Shown one piece after another: positions 25,487 to 34,065 of a stretch of DNA of 64,000 nt (the stretch's first letter is position 1; each line of letters starts with the position of its first letter). The notes under the pieces are model-generated. The model had not been told where the DNA came from, did no database searches, and saw only the letters and a program-made list of their open reading frames with translations. Where the stretch lies: positions 620,001-684,000 of the forward strand of contig CAWJGS010000010.1 of NCBI GenBank assembly GCA_963842575.1. Reading direction: 5' to 3'. A program made the translations under genes and the position numbers. Origin of the DNA: JACDER01 sp963842575 (lineage in GTDB: Bacteria > Actinomycetota > Thermoleophilia > Gaiellales > Gaiellaceae).

Positions 25487-26557
25487 GTGGACGGCCAGAC
25501 CATCGTCGTACTCGACGGCGACCAGACGGGACAAGAGCTGCTCGACGAAGCGCTGCGCGTCCTTGCGCCGGATGTCACGGGAATCCCGTTCGAGTTCCCC
25601 CGCTTCGATCTCTCGCTCGAATCGCGGCGCGCAACGCAGAATCAGATCGTCTTCGAAGCCGCGCAGGCGATCCGCGCGGCAGGTCTAGGCCTGAAAGCGG
25701 CCACCGTCACACCGGAAGGGGCCGGCGACGTCGGCTCCCCGAATCGCATCCTTCGCGAGGAGATCGGCGGCAAGGTCATCGTCCGGACCGGGCGGCGGAT
25801 TCCGGGGGTGGTTCCGATGGGAGGTGTGCACGCTCCCATCTCGATCGTCCGCATGGCCGTCGGCGACGCATACGGGGCGAAGGAATGGCGCGAGGGGGAG
25901 GGCGACGACGAGGTTGCGCTGCGCACGGAGCGGATCGAGCGCCGCATCTGCCACGCGGTCGCCGAATTCGCGTTCCGCCAGGCCGCGCGCACGGGCGCGA
26001 AGGTGTTCGGCGGCCCGAAGTACACCGTCAGCCCGATCTATGAGGGGATGCTGAAGGAGGAGATGGACGCCGCCGCCGCGCGGCACCCGGACGTCCCGTA
26101 CGAGCCGCAGCTGATCGACGCCACGTTTGCCCTGTTGATCGGCTCGACAGGCGATCCGCTCGTCATCCCCAGCCTGAACCGCGACGGGGACATCCTCTCC
26201 GACCTCGTCCTTCCCCTCTTCGGCTCGATCGCGGGCTCCGAGTCATTGCTGGTCGCCTTCGCCGAGGACTTCGAGCCGGACGCGCTCATGGCCGAGGCCG
26301 CGCACGGGACGGCGCCCTCTCTGGAGGGAAAGAACGTGGCAAACCCGATGGCGATGATCCTGGCCGGGGCTGCGCTGCTGACGCACATGGAAGGGCCGGC
26401 ACGCGAGGCCGGGCGCGCGATCCGCGAGTCCTGCTTCGAGGCGGTGTCGCAGGGCGTGCGAACGGCCGATCTGGGCGGGCACGCCTCGACCACCGAGTTC
26501 ACGGACGAGGTCATCTCGCGCGTCCGCTCGAAGCTGGACGCCTGGTCGAGCCTCTAG
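25487..26557 (+). CDS. Isocitrate/isopropylmalate-family dehydrogenase
   Basis: NAD(P)-dependent beta-decarboxylating dehydrogenase of 356 residues, GTG start. The metal/substrate core is clear: LNRDGDILSDLVLPLFGSIAG and the nucleotide-binding EAAHGTAPSLEGKNVANPMAM. The N-terminal half is divergent: the substrate-loop region reads SPNRILREEIGGKVIVRTGRRIPGVVP instead of the usual S-x-N-x-x-L-R...R-P, and the R-x-x-T-E segment is stretched (VALRTERIERR). Substrate cannot be assigned from sequence. Isocitrate is plausible because aconitase is in the window, but 3-isopropylmalate or a homologue are not excluded. Confidence 0.75.
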   Translation: MDGQTIVVLDGDQTGQELLDEALRVLAPDVTGIPFEFPRFDLSLESRRATQNQIVFEAAQAIRAAGLGLKAATVTPEGAGDVGSPNRILREEIGGKVIVRTGRRIPGVVPMGGVHAPISIVRMAVGDAYGAKEWREGEGDDEVALRTERIERRICHAVAEFAFRQAARTGAKVFGGPKYTVSPIYEGMLKEEMDAAAARHPDVPYEPQLIDATFALLIGSTGDPLVIPSLNRDGDILSDLVLPLFGSIAGSESLLVAFAEDFEPDALMAEAAHGTAPSLEGKNVANPMAMILAGAALLTHMEGPAREAGRAIRESCFEAVSQGVRTADLGGHASTTEFTDEVISRVRSKLDAWSSL

Positions 26558-26564
26558 TAGCCCT

Positions 26565-27155
26565 CTAGTCCTCCTCGCGGACGACGCGTTTGCTCAGGTA
26601 GTGCACGCCGAGGAAGAGCAGGATGCCGACGGCGACCGCAACGCCGGCGCCGATCAGCCCCCACTTCTGGATCGCGTCCGCGGCCGCGTGCCCGAGGTAG
26701 TACGCGACCAGGCCGACGAGGATGGCCCAGCAGATCCCACCCGCCGCGTTCCAGGCGAAGAAGCGCCACCAGGGCATGTGCGTGATCCCTGCGATCCACG
26801 CGCCGAAGACACGCAGGACCGCGACGAAGCGCGCGAGAAAGATCGTCTTGCCTCCATGGGCGTTGAAGAATCTCTGCGTGGGCGGCATGTACTTGTCCCG
26901 CATCCGCCGCGTCCACGCCCAGCGCGCGAGCAGCTTCGTCCCGCCCGTGCGCCCGATCACGTAGCCGATGTTGTCGCCGATGATCGCGGCGGTCGCCGCG
27001 ACGACGATCACCCACACGATGTCGAGGTGGCCCTGCGAGGCTGCCACGCCGGCCGTGATCAGGGCCGTCTCTCCCGGGACCGGAATCCCGCTGGACTCGG
27101 CCGCGACGATGAGAAACAGGATGAGCAACCCGTAGTCGTTGATCAACTGCGCCAT
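26565..27155 (-). CDS. DedA-family membrane protein
   Basis: The 196-residue integral membrane protein contains the DedA/SNARE-associated motifs GIPVPGETALITAG near the N-terminus, GDNIGYVIGRTGG and FLARFVAVLRVFGAWIAGITHMPWWRFFAWNAAGG, followed by C-terminal membrane helices. DedA proteins are linked to undecaprenyl-phosphate or phosphatidylethanolamine recycling and membrane homeostasis. It is convergent with the IDH-family gene (7 bp apart) and divergent from pntA, so its promoter lies within 27156-27209. Confidence 0.88.
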   Translation of the reverse strand: MAQLINDYGLLILFLIVAAESSGIPVPGETALITAGVAASQGHLDIVWVIVVAATAAIIGDNIGYVIGRTGGTKLLARWAWTRRMRDKYMPPTQRFFNAHGGKTIFLARFVAVLRVFGAWIAGITHMPWWRFFAWNAAGGICWAILVGLVAYYLGHAAADAIQKWGLIGAGVAVAVGILLFLGVHYLSKRVVREED

Positions 27156-27209
27156 GTCTCCTCATGATGGTGCAAACCGCGGGCGCGGCCGCGTCTAGAG
27201 TTCCGCGCG

Positions 27210-28307
27210 GTGAAGGTCGCGGTTCCCAAGGAGACGGCCGCAGGCGAGCGGCGCGTCGCGCTCGTGCCCGACACGGTCGCGCGCCTGGCCGGTTCCGGGC
27301 TCGAGATCGCCGTCGAATCGGGCGCCGGCGAGGGCGCCTGGTTCTCGGATGAGGCCTACCGCGAGGCAGGGGCCACGGTTGCTTCCGGCCCCGAGCTGTA
27401 TTCGGGCGCCGACGTCGTCGTCCGCGTGCGCAAGCCGACAGCCGACGAGGTGGCGGCGATGCCGGAGGGCGTGGCGCTGATCTCCTTCCTCGAGCCATTG
27501 ACGGACAAGGAGGGGATCGAACGTCTGTCCGAGCGCGGGGTCGTCGGCTTTGCGATGGAGTCGATCCCGCGCATCACGCGCGCGCAGTCGATGGACGCCT
27601 TGTCCTCGCAGAGCACGGTGGGCGGATACAAGGCCGTACTGCTGGCGGCCGACCGGCTCCCGAAGTTCTTCCCCATGCTGATGACGGCCGCGGGGACGGT
27701 CGCGCCGGCCAAGGTGCTCGTGATGGGCGCGGGCGTGGCCGGCCTGCAAGCGATCGCCACCGCGCGCCGGCTTGGCGCCGTCGTGTCCGGGTTCGACATC
27801 CGCCCGGTCGTGCGCGAGCAGGTCGAGTCACTGGGCGCGACGTTTCTCGACCTCGGTGTGGTCGGCGAGGAGTCCGAGGGCGGCTACGCGCGCGAGCTGA
27901 CGCCGGAGGAACAGGCGCGCCAGCAGGAGGCGCTCGAGCAGCGGATCCCGGAGTTCGACGTCGTCATCACGACAGCGCTGGTTCCAGGCCGCCCCGCGCC
28001 GAAGCTCATCCCCGCCTCGGCCGTCCGCGGAATGCGAGCCGGGTCGGTGATCGTCGATCTGGCCGCCGAGGCGGGCGGCAACTGCGAGCTGACCGAGCCC
28101 GGCGAGGAGGTCGTGCGCGAGGACGTGATCATCCTCGGCCTGCTGAACCTGCCGAGCACGATGCCGTCCCATGCCAGCCAGCTCTACTCGAAGAACGTGG
28201 CCGCGCTGCTGGACCTGCTCGTATCCGACGGCGAGCTGCGGCTCGACTTCGAGGACGAGATCGTCTCCGGCGCATGCGTCACCCGGCGCGAGGAGGTGCC
28301 CGCCTAA
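27210..28307 (+). CDS. pntA: NAD(P) transhydrogenase alpha subunit, NAD-binding part
   Basis: Domain I of proton-translocating transhydrogenase, which binds NAD(H). The 365-residue protein begins VKVAVPKETAAGERRVALVPDTV and contains DVVVRVRKP, the QSTVGGYKAV loop, the Rossmann stretch VLVMGAGVAGLQAIATARRLGAVV and VITTALVPGRPAPKLI. It ends before the membrane part, i.e. the alpha subunit is split into two genes, as in Rhodospirillum-type enzymes. The start GTG 27210 has no better alternative. The next gene begins immediately after the stop codon. Confidence 0.92.
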   Translation: MKVAVPKETAAGERRVALVPDTVARLAGSGLEIAVESGAGEGAWFSDEAYREAGATVASGPELYSGADVVVRVRKPTADEVAAMPEGVALISFLEPLTDKEGIERLSERGVVGFAMESIPRITRAQSMDALSSQSTVGGYKAVLLAADRLPKFFPMLMTAAGTVAPAKVLVMGAGVAGLQAIATARRLGAVVSGFDIRPVVREQVESLGATFLDLGVVGEESEGGYARELTPEEQARQQEALEQRIPEFDVVITTALVPGRPAPKLIPASAVRGMRAGSVIVDLAAEAGGNCELTEPGEEVVREDVIILGLLNLPSTMPSHASQLYSKNVAALLDLLVSDGELRLDFEDEIVSGACVTRREEVPA

Positions 28308-28628
28308 ATGCCGAGCCAGTTCATCATCGAGCTGACGGTGCTCGTGCTGGCGATCTTCGTCGGCTTCGAGGTGATCTCGAAGGTGCCGACTCTCCTGCAC
28401 ACGCCCCTCATGTCCGGCACGAACGCGATCCACGGAATCGTTCTGGTGGGGGCGATCATCGTGGCCGGGTTGCCGGGACAGGTGTGGTGGGTCCGCGTCA
28501 TCTCCCTGGCGGCTGTGGCGCTCGGGACGATGAACGTGGTAGGCGGCTTCGTCGTCACCGACCGCATGCTGGAGATGTTCAAGAAGAAGCCCGGAGAGGC
28601 GGAGGATGAGCAGAGCCGACGCGATTAA
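28308..28628 (+). CDS. pntA2: NAD(P) transhydrogenase alpha subunit, membrane part
   Basis: The 106-residue protein MPSQFIIELTVLVLAIFVGF forms three to four membrane helices and carries VPTLLHTPLMSGTNAIHGI, the conserved loop of the PntA membrane segment that helps line the proton path. It follows the preceding stop with no gap and overlaps pntB by 23 bp. The hydrophilic C-terminal tail KKKPGEAEDEQSRRD is encoded in the overlap. Confidence 0.92.
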   Translation: MPSQFIIELTVLVLAIFVGFEVISKVPTLLHTPLMSGTNAIHGIVLVGAIIVAGLPGQVWWVRVISLAAVALGTMNVVGGFVVTDRMLEMFKKKPGEAEDEQSRRD

Positions 28629-30000
28629 CCTCGGCTACCTGGTCACGATCGTGACCTTCATCCTCGCGTTGAAGTTCCTCTCCTCCCCGGCGCACGCGCG
28701 GCTGGGCACGTGGTTCGGCGCGGCCGGAATGGCGATCGCCGTCGGGGTCACTTTCGCGCAGCCGGGGCTGACGAACTACTGGTCGATCCTGGCGGTCATG
28801 GCCGTTTTCGCGCCGATCGGGTGGTACGCGGCGCGTGCGGTGAAGATGACCGCGATGCCGCAGATGGTGGCGCTGTTCAACGGCGTCGGCGGTGGGGCGG
28901 CGGCACTGGTGGCGCTGGCGGAGTTTCATGCCATTGCGCCCGATCCCGGGCGGCTGCCGACGGAGAGCTCGGTGTCGAGCGTCCTGTCCGCGCTGATCGG
29001 CAGCGTCTCCTTCGCGGGGAGCATGATCGCTTTCGGGAAGCTCCAGGATCTGATCTCCGGCCAGCCGATCACGTATCCGGGGCAAAAGGTCGGAAACCTG
29101 GCATTGCTGGCGGCGCTGGTAGGGATCGGGATCGCGATCGTCGCGGGCGTCGAGAACCAGTGGCTCTTCGTCGTGCTGATCGCCGGGTCGCTTCTCTTCG
29201 GCGTGCTGTTCGTCCTGCCGATCGGCGGGGCGGACATGCCGGTCGTGATCTCCTTGCTGAACGCGGCCACGGGGGTCGCCGCGTCCGCGACAGGTTTCGT
29301 CCTGCACCAGAACGTCCTGATCGTGAGCGGGATGCTCGTGGGCGCGTCGGGGACGCTCCTCACGCTGAAGATGGCGCGCGCGATGGGACGTTCTGTCTCG
29401 AATGTCCTGTTCGGGGCATTCGGCCAAGTGCAGGTCTCGGGCGACGCCGCGGCGGCCGCCGGCGACGGCCAGGTGCGCTCGGCGAGCGCCGAGGACGTGG
29501 CGGTCATGCTCGCCTACGCGCGGCGCGTGATCATCATCCCCGGGTACGGGCTCGCGGTCGCTCAAGCCCAGCACGACGTGCGCAAGCTCGCGGACGAGCT
29601 CGAGCGCCGGGGAGTGGACGTGCGGTATGCCATCCATCCCGTTGCCGGCCGGATGCCCGGGCACATGAACGTGCTGCTGGCGGAAGCGAACGTGCCGTAC
29701 GACCAGCTCCACGAGATGGACGACATCAACTCCGACTTCCCGGAGACCGATGTCGCGCTCGTGATCGGCGCGAACGACGTCACGAATCCGGCCGCCCGCA
29801 ACCAGCCCGGGAGCCCGATCTACGGAATGCCGATCCTCGACGTCGACAGGGCGCAGAACGTCGTGGTGATCAAGCGGAGCATGAATCCCGGGTTCGCCGG
29901 GATCGACAATCCGCTCTACCGCGATCCGAAGACGGTGATGCTCTTCGCGGATGCGAAGGATGCGGTCGCGGCGCTCGTGTCCGACGTAAAGGCGCTCTAA
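28606..30000 (+). CDS. pntB: NAD(P) transhydrogenase beta subunit
   Basis: The 464-residue subunit has an N-terminal membrane domain of about nine helices (including MPQMVALFNGVGGGAAALVAL and GQKVGNLALLAALVGIG) and a C-terminal NADP-binding domain III with IIIPGYGLAVAQAQHDVRKLADEL, HPVAGRMPGHMNVLLAEA and the GANDVTNPAA signature. It uses the proton gradient to drive NADPH formation from NADH. The length and motifs are standard. Its ATG lies within the end of the preceding gene, so expression is coupled. A conserved regulatory-looking element starts 23 bp after its stop. Confidence 0.94.
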   Translation: MSRADAINLGYLVTIVTFILALKFLSSPAHARLGTWFGAAGMAIAVGVTFAQPGLTNYWSILAVMAVFAPIGWYAARAVKMTAMPQMVALFNGVGGGAAALVALAEFHAIAPDPGRLPTESSVSSVLSALIGSVSFAGSMIAFGKLQDLISGQPITYPGQKVGNLALLAALVGIGIAIVAGVENQWLFVVLIAGSLLFGVLFVLPIGGADMPVVISLLNAATGVAASATGFVLHQNVLIVSGMLVGASGTLLTLKMARAMGRSVSNVLFGAFGQVQVSGDAAAAAGDGQVRSASAEDVAVMLAYARRVIIIPGYGLAVAQAQHDVRKLADELERRGVDVRYAIHPVAGRMPGHMNVLLAEANVPYDQLHEMDDINSDFPETDVALVIGANDVTNPAARNQPGSPIYGMPILDVDRAQNVVVIKRSMNPGFAGIDNPLYRDPKTVMLFADAKDAVAALVSDVKAL

Positions 30001-30022
30001 CCCGTCTCCCTCGGCCGTTCGG

Positions 30023-30100
30023 GGCCGGGTGGCCACCAACCTCCTCCCCACTGCGAGCGTATCGACGAAATCGCGACGCGTGGGAAACGAAAGCGTGCCG
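30023..30100 (+). promoter_or_regulatory. Conserved upstream element, copy B (candidate cis-regulatory RNA)
   Basis: Counterpart of 6084-6161. It lies after pntB and 64 nt before the start of the ornithine-cyclodeaminase-family gene, in sense orientation. It retains CCTCCTCCCCACTGCGA and GTGGGAAACGAAA. CCCAC (30047-30051) can pair with GTGGG (30080-30084). The inner AAAT loop is closed by CG/CG here and GG/CC in copy A, which is consistent with a compensatory change. Confidence 0.5.
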
Positions 30101-30164
30101 AATCGTGTCACCGCCGCCGGCGCCGCGACGTCGCTGCGATGATCCGCGGCGTACGCTTCGTGTG

Positions 30165-31106
30165 GTGAAGGTGCCGTTCTTCTCTGCAGCGGACGTCGAG
30201 TCCGCCGTCCCGCCTGAGCGCGCCGTCGAGGCAGTTCGAGCCGCCTTCATCGCATACGCGCGCGGCGAATGGTCGATGCCTCCGAAGGTCTATGTCCCGG
30301 CTTATCCGGCCGGGGATTTCCGAGCCATGCCCGCCCTCGGCGACGGCCATGCGCTCCTGAAGTGGGTGACTTCCTTCCCCGGCAACCCGGGCCAGGGCCT
30401 CCCCACCGTGACCGGGCTCGTGGTGCTGTCGAGCGCGGAGAACGGCTCCCTCGAAGCGATCTTCGACGCAGGCGCGATCACCCGGCTGCGAACGGGGGCG
30501 GCCGCAGTGTTGGCGGCGGAGACCCTGGGTCGTCCGGACGCGGAGACGGCGGCGGTGATCGGAGCGGGGATCAACGGCAAGGCCGCGGCACGCACGTTCG
30601 CCGCCCGTGGCCGGCGACCGCTTCTCTGGGACGTCGACGAACAGCGGGCCCGGGCAGCGGCCGAAGAGCTCGGAGCGGATGTCGCCGGTAGCCGGGATCA
30701 GGCGCTCGCCGCAGACCTGGTCGTCACCGTGACGCCCGGTCACGAAATCTTGCTCGAAAGGGGCTCTCTTCGTCCTGGTCAGCATGCAAGCTTGATGGGC
30801 GCTGATGGCCCCGGGAAAGCCGAGATCGCAGTCGCAGAGCTGGCCCGAGTGCACGTGTTCTGCGACGACTGGACACAGGCGAGCCACAACGGCGATCTCG
30901 TCCATGCCGTCGAGGCCGGCGTCCTCGAGCGCGACGACGTGACCGAGTTGGGCACGGTCCTCGCCGGCCAGGCCGAAGGCCGGCGGACCGCAGACGAGAT
31001 CACTGTCTTCGACTCGACCGGCCTCGCCATCCAGGATCTCGCTGTTGCACTCGTAGCGTTCGAGCACGCCGACCGGTTGCCGCACCTGCAGGAGATCCAG
31101 CTCTAG
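30165..31106 (+). CDS. Ornithine cyclodeaminase/mu-crystallin family protein
   Basis: NAD(P)-binding enzyme of the OCD/mu-crystallin family, 313 residues from GTG 30165 (a second GTG three bases earlier is possible). Typical features are VPFFSAADVESAVPPERAVEAV at the start, the WSMPPKVYVPAYPAGDFRAMPAL segment, KWVTSFPGNPGQGLPTVTGLVVL, the DAGAITRLRTGAAAVLAA helix and the Rossmann AVIGAGINGKAAARTF. Members act as ornithine cyclodeaminase, alanine dehydrogenase, ketimine reductase or siderophore-precursor synthases, so the reaction is not fixed. A conserved leader-like element precedes the gene, and the membrane-protein gene starts 2 bp after its stop. Confidence 0.8.
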   Translation: MKVPFFSAADVESAVPPERAVEAVRAAFIAYARGEWSMPPKVYVPAYPAGDFRAMPALGDGHALLKWVTSFPGNPGQGLPTVTGLVVLSSAENGSLEAIFDAGAITRLRTGAAAVLAAETLGRPDAETAAVIGAGINGKAAARTFAARGRRPLLWDVDEQRARAAAEELGADVAGSRDQALAADLVVTVTPGHEILLERGSLRPGQHASLMGADGPGKAEIAVAELARVHVFCDDWTQASHNGDLVHAVEAGVLERDDVTELGTVLAGQAEGRRTADEITVFDSTGLAIQDLAVALVAFEHADRLPHLQEIQL

Positions 31107-31108
31107 CC

Positions 31109-31933
31109 ATGTTCTTCCTGCTCGACAGCGCCTCGAACATCGCGAAGGCCACCGCTCACGACCTCGATGTCTTCCGCTTCATCCCCGGTTACTCGGAGCA
31201 CATCGTCGGGGACGGCAAAGAGCCCGTTCTGCTGCTGCTGCTCGCGTTTCTCATTACCTTCACGCTCACACGGCTGTACACCCGGCTCGCGCGCGTGTAT
31301 GGCTGGAGAAGCGGGAGCGTGGCGGGGGGCGTCCACCTCCACCACATGGTCGTGGGCATCCTCATCCTGATCGTGACGGCGATCGTCACGGTCGCCGTGC
31401 AGCCGACCGGGATAGGCCGCGACCTGATCGCCATCTTCTTCGGCGTCGGCGCGGCGCTCGTCCTGGACGAGTTCGCACTCTCGCTCTATCTGAAGGACGT
31501 CTACTGGTCGCCCGAGGGACGAACCTCCATAGACGCGACCGTCATGGGCGTCATGCTCGCCGGTCTGTTGATGGTCGGCGTCTCGCCCTTCGGGGTGGAT
31601 GACGCCGACCCCTCGCGCACCATCGCGTTCGGCGTCATCGCCTTCCACGTCGTCCTGGCGGCGGTAACGTTCCTCAAGGGGAAGCTCATGCTCGGCCTCG
31701 CAGCGATCTTCATTCCATTCGTGGGCCTGATCGGGGCGTTCCGCCTTGCGAAGCCGCACTCCGCCTGGTCCCGCTGGTTCTACAAGCACAGTCCGCGAAG
31801 GCGGGAACGTGCCCACCAGCGCTACGAGGTGCATCCGGGCTGGGCCGAGCGCTTCAACATCTGGTTCACCAACCTCATCGGCGGCGCGCCGAGCCGTCCC
31901 TCGCCGGGAGAGGCGCCGACGAGCGAGAGCTAG
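31109..31933 (+). CDS. Integral membrane protein of unknown function
   Basis: The 274-residue protein has about six predicted membrane helices, e.g. EPVLLLLLAFLITFTLTRLY, MVVGILILIVTAIVTVAVQP and IAIFFGVGAALVLDEFALSLY. A histidine-rich turn VHLHHMVVG and a conserved-looking DEFALSLYLKDVYW are notable. The C-terminal ~60 residues are soluble and basic (WSRWFYKHSPRRRERAHQRY). Similar proteins are uncharacterised in actinobacteria. It is adjacent to the OCD-family gene (likely same transcript) and overlaps the convergent oxidoreductase by 4 bp. Confidence 0.7.
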   Translation: MFFLLDSASNIAKATAHDLDVFRFIPGYSEHIVGDGKEPVLLLLLAFLITFTLTRLYTRLARVYGWRSGSVAGGVHLHHMVVGILILIVTAIVTVAVQPTGIGRDLIAIFFGVGAALVLDEFALSLYLKDVYWSPEGRTSIDATVMGVMLAGLLMVGVSPFGVDDADPSRTIAFGVIAFHVVLAAVTFLKGKLMLGLAAIFIPFVGLIGAFRLAKPHSAWSRWFYKHSPRRRERAHQRYEVHPGWAERFNIWFTNLIGGAPSRPSPGEAPTSES

Positions 31934-33064
31934 GCCGCAGTCAGCAGGCGAGCGGGGTCGAACAGCGCGAGGTGAGGGTTCTCCTCGCCGAGCATCGCCC
32001 TGGCGACGAGGTCGCCGCACATGAATGCGAGGACGTTGCCGTGCCCCGAATAGCCGCCGCATACCCAGACGCCTTCGGTGCCGGGGAGGGGGCCGACGAC
32101 CGGCATGAAGTCGAGCACGAGGCCGAAGATTCCCGCCCAGCGGTGCGTGACGGTAAGCGGACGACCGACGATTCCCTCGAGGAAGTCCTCGAGCGAGTCC
32201 TGGATCGTCGGTGTGATCACTTCCTCCGCGGTGAACTCGGTCGTGAGGTCGACGTCGCGGAACCCACCGGCCGTGATGCGGCCATCCTCCAGCTGCTGCC
32301 AGTAGGCGAACCCGTGCCGGCCGAAGTGCGGGTACTCGAACAGACGCTCGGCGATGGGTTCTGTAGCGACCATCTGCCCCCTCGTGGGGACGATCAGCCC
32401 TTCGAACTCTCCCAGCAGGCCGCTCGGATACCCGTCGGTCGCGATCAGGACGCGGTCGGCCGCCAGCTCCGAGAGGGATTCGACCCGGTGGTGCTCGACG
32501 AACTCGACACCGCTCGCGCTCGCGCGCTCGGCGAGGCGCCGCGTCATACGCGCAGGTTGCACGGCCGCGTCGGCGGGATTGAAGATCCCTGCGAGAAAGC
32601 GTCCGCTCCAGAGGCTCAGAGAGCGGCTCTCGCCACTCGGCTTCGAAGCCGTCCTCGCGTAGCGCTTCGTACTCGGCGCGGAGCTCTTCGCGCTCCTCTT
32701 CGTCCGCGGCGAGATGCAGGCTGCCGACCGGCCGGAGCGCGTCGCCGACGTACTCGCCCAGCCGCCGTAGCGCCTCCTCCGTCGCCCTCCAGTAGGCGCC
32801 GGCTTCGTCTGCACCCAGCCACTCACGCGCGCGCTCGTACGGCATCGCTCCGCCGCGCAGCGCGAAACCGCCGTTGCGGCCACTCGCGCCCTCAGCGACG
32901 CCTCGCGCCTCGTGGACGCGCACGCGGAGCCCTGCCTCCGCGAGCGTCCTCGCCGCCGAGCAGCCGGTGATCCCGCCACCGACGATGTCGACGTCCGGCG
33001 GACCATCGAGCGGCTTGCTGTGGAGCTCAGTGCCTGGCTCTTCCAGCCAGTATGAGGTGGACAC
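31930..33064 (-). CDS. FAD-dependent DAO-family oxidoreductase (one frameshift)
   Basis: Probable amine/amino-acid oxidase of the DAO superfamily. The N-terminal frame from GTG 33062-33064 holds the FAD-binding VDIVGGGITGCSAARTLAEAG and GASGRNGGFALRG. After a shift at about 32600-32640 the second frame gives FLAGIFNPADAAVQPARMTRRLA, VLIATDGYPSGLL, GQMVATEPIAERL and the C-terminal FAD motif MPVVGPLPGTEGVWVCGGYSGHGNVLAF. The restored protein is ~378 residues, normal for gamma-glutamylputrescine-oxidase-like members. A single-base sequencing error is likelier than decay. Confidence 0.75.
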
Positions 33065-33073
33065 GACGCGATG

Positions 33074-34018
33074 CTAACCCGCGGGCATCACCGCCCGGTA
33101 TAGGCCTTCCGCCTCCATGATCAGGCCTGCAAGCTCGAGGGTGGTCAGCGCCGGCGCCACGTCGGCAGCCGGCAAGCCTAGTGCGCCGACGAGCTCGTCG
33201 GCAGTGGCGGGAGCGTCGGCGAGCACGTCGAGTACGCGGCGCGTCCGCGAATCGAGCTCAGGCTCGGAAGGAGCTGTCGGACGTGCCACCCCAAGCGCAT
33301 CCATGACGTCCTGCGCCGCGGTGACCACATGCGCGCCCAGACGCAGGAGCCCGTTGCTCCCGGCCGAGAGTGACGACGTGATCTCACCCGGGACGGCGAA
33401 CACCTCCCGTCCCTCCTCCAGCGCAAGATCGGCTGTTATCAGGGCGCCGCTTCGCTCCCGTGCCTCGACGACCACGACCGCGCGGGTAAGTCCGGCGATG
33501 ATGCGGTTCCGCGCCGGGAAACGCCAGGGCGCGGGCTCGACTCCCGGCGGGTACTCCGACACGACGAGCCCTCGGCGGGCGATCTCACCCGCCAGCGTGG
33601 CATGTGACGCCGGGTAGTCGCGGTCGATCCCACACCCGAGCACGGCCACGGTGATCCCGCCCGCTTCCAGCGCGCCGCGGTGAGCCTCTCCGTCGATCCC
33701 TCGGGCCATGCCGCTCACGACGAGCAATCCGGCGGCCGCGAGCTCGCGCCCCAGAGATCGGCCGACGTGGGCGCCGTAGCTCGAGCAGGAGCGTGCACCG
33801 ACGATTGCCACCGCGTCGCGGATGAGGACGTCGGCTCCCGCCGTTCCGCGCAGGAAGAGGCCGGGAGGTGGGTCGTGGATGGCCCGCAGAAGCGGAGGAA
33901 ACTCGGATTGTGAACGGCCGATGAACCGCAGGCCGCGCTCGGTCAACGAGCCGCCGTAGGCTGCTGCGTCGAACGCCCGGCGAAATCGCTCGTAACGGCG
34001 GCTCCGCGGCTCGTCCAC
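33074..34018 (-). CDS. dprA: DNA-processing protein DprA
   Basis: Loads RecA on incoming single-stranded DNA during transformation. The Rossmann-like core is visible: DAVAIVGARSCSSYGAHVGRSL, VVSGMARGIDGEAHRGAL, VAVLGCGIDRDYPASH, FPARNRIIAGLTRAVVVVEA and ALEEGREVFAVPG, then a C-terminal winged-helix domain (TADELVGALGLPAADVAPALTTLEL). I list the GTG at 34018. The frame is open further back to a CTG at 34067-34069 that overlaps the comM stop as CTGA, giving LSDLALAAFAAETGAHL first, which looks like genuine protein. Follows comM directly in a competence/RNase HII operon. Confidence 0.9.
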   Translation of the reverse strand: MDEPRSRRYERFRRAFDAAAYGGSLTERGLRFIGRSQSEFPPLLRAIHDPPPGLFLRGTAGADVLIRDAVAIVGARSCSSYGAHVGRSLGRELAAAGLLVVSGMARGIDGEAHRGALEAGGITVAVLGCGIDRDYPASHATLAGEIARRGLVVSEYPPGVEPAPWRFPARNRIIAGLTRAVVVVEARERSGALITADLALEEGREVFAVPGEITSSLSAGSNGLLRLGAHVVTAAQDVMDALGVARPTAPSEPELDSRTRRVLDVLADAPATADELVGALGLPAADVAPALTTLELAGLIMEAEGLYRAVMPAG

Positions 34019-34065
34019 GAGGTGTGCGCCGGTCTCTGCGGCGAAGGCTGCGAGAGCAAGGTCGC

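Noticed and set aside
28579..33064. Minus-strand frames opposite pntB and the ornithine-cyclodeaminase gene, and the minus extension of the DAO oxidoreductase
   Set aside because: Shadow frames of His/Arg/Asp-rich composition; the extension of the oxidoreductase N-terminal frame beyond the shift loses all family similarity.
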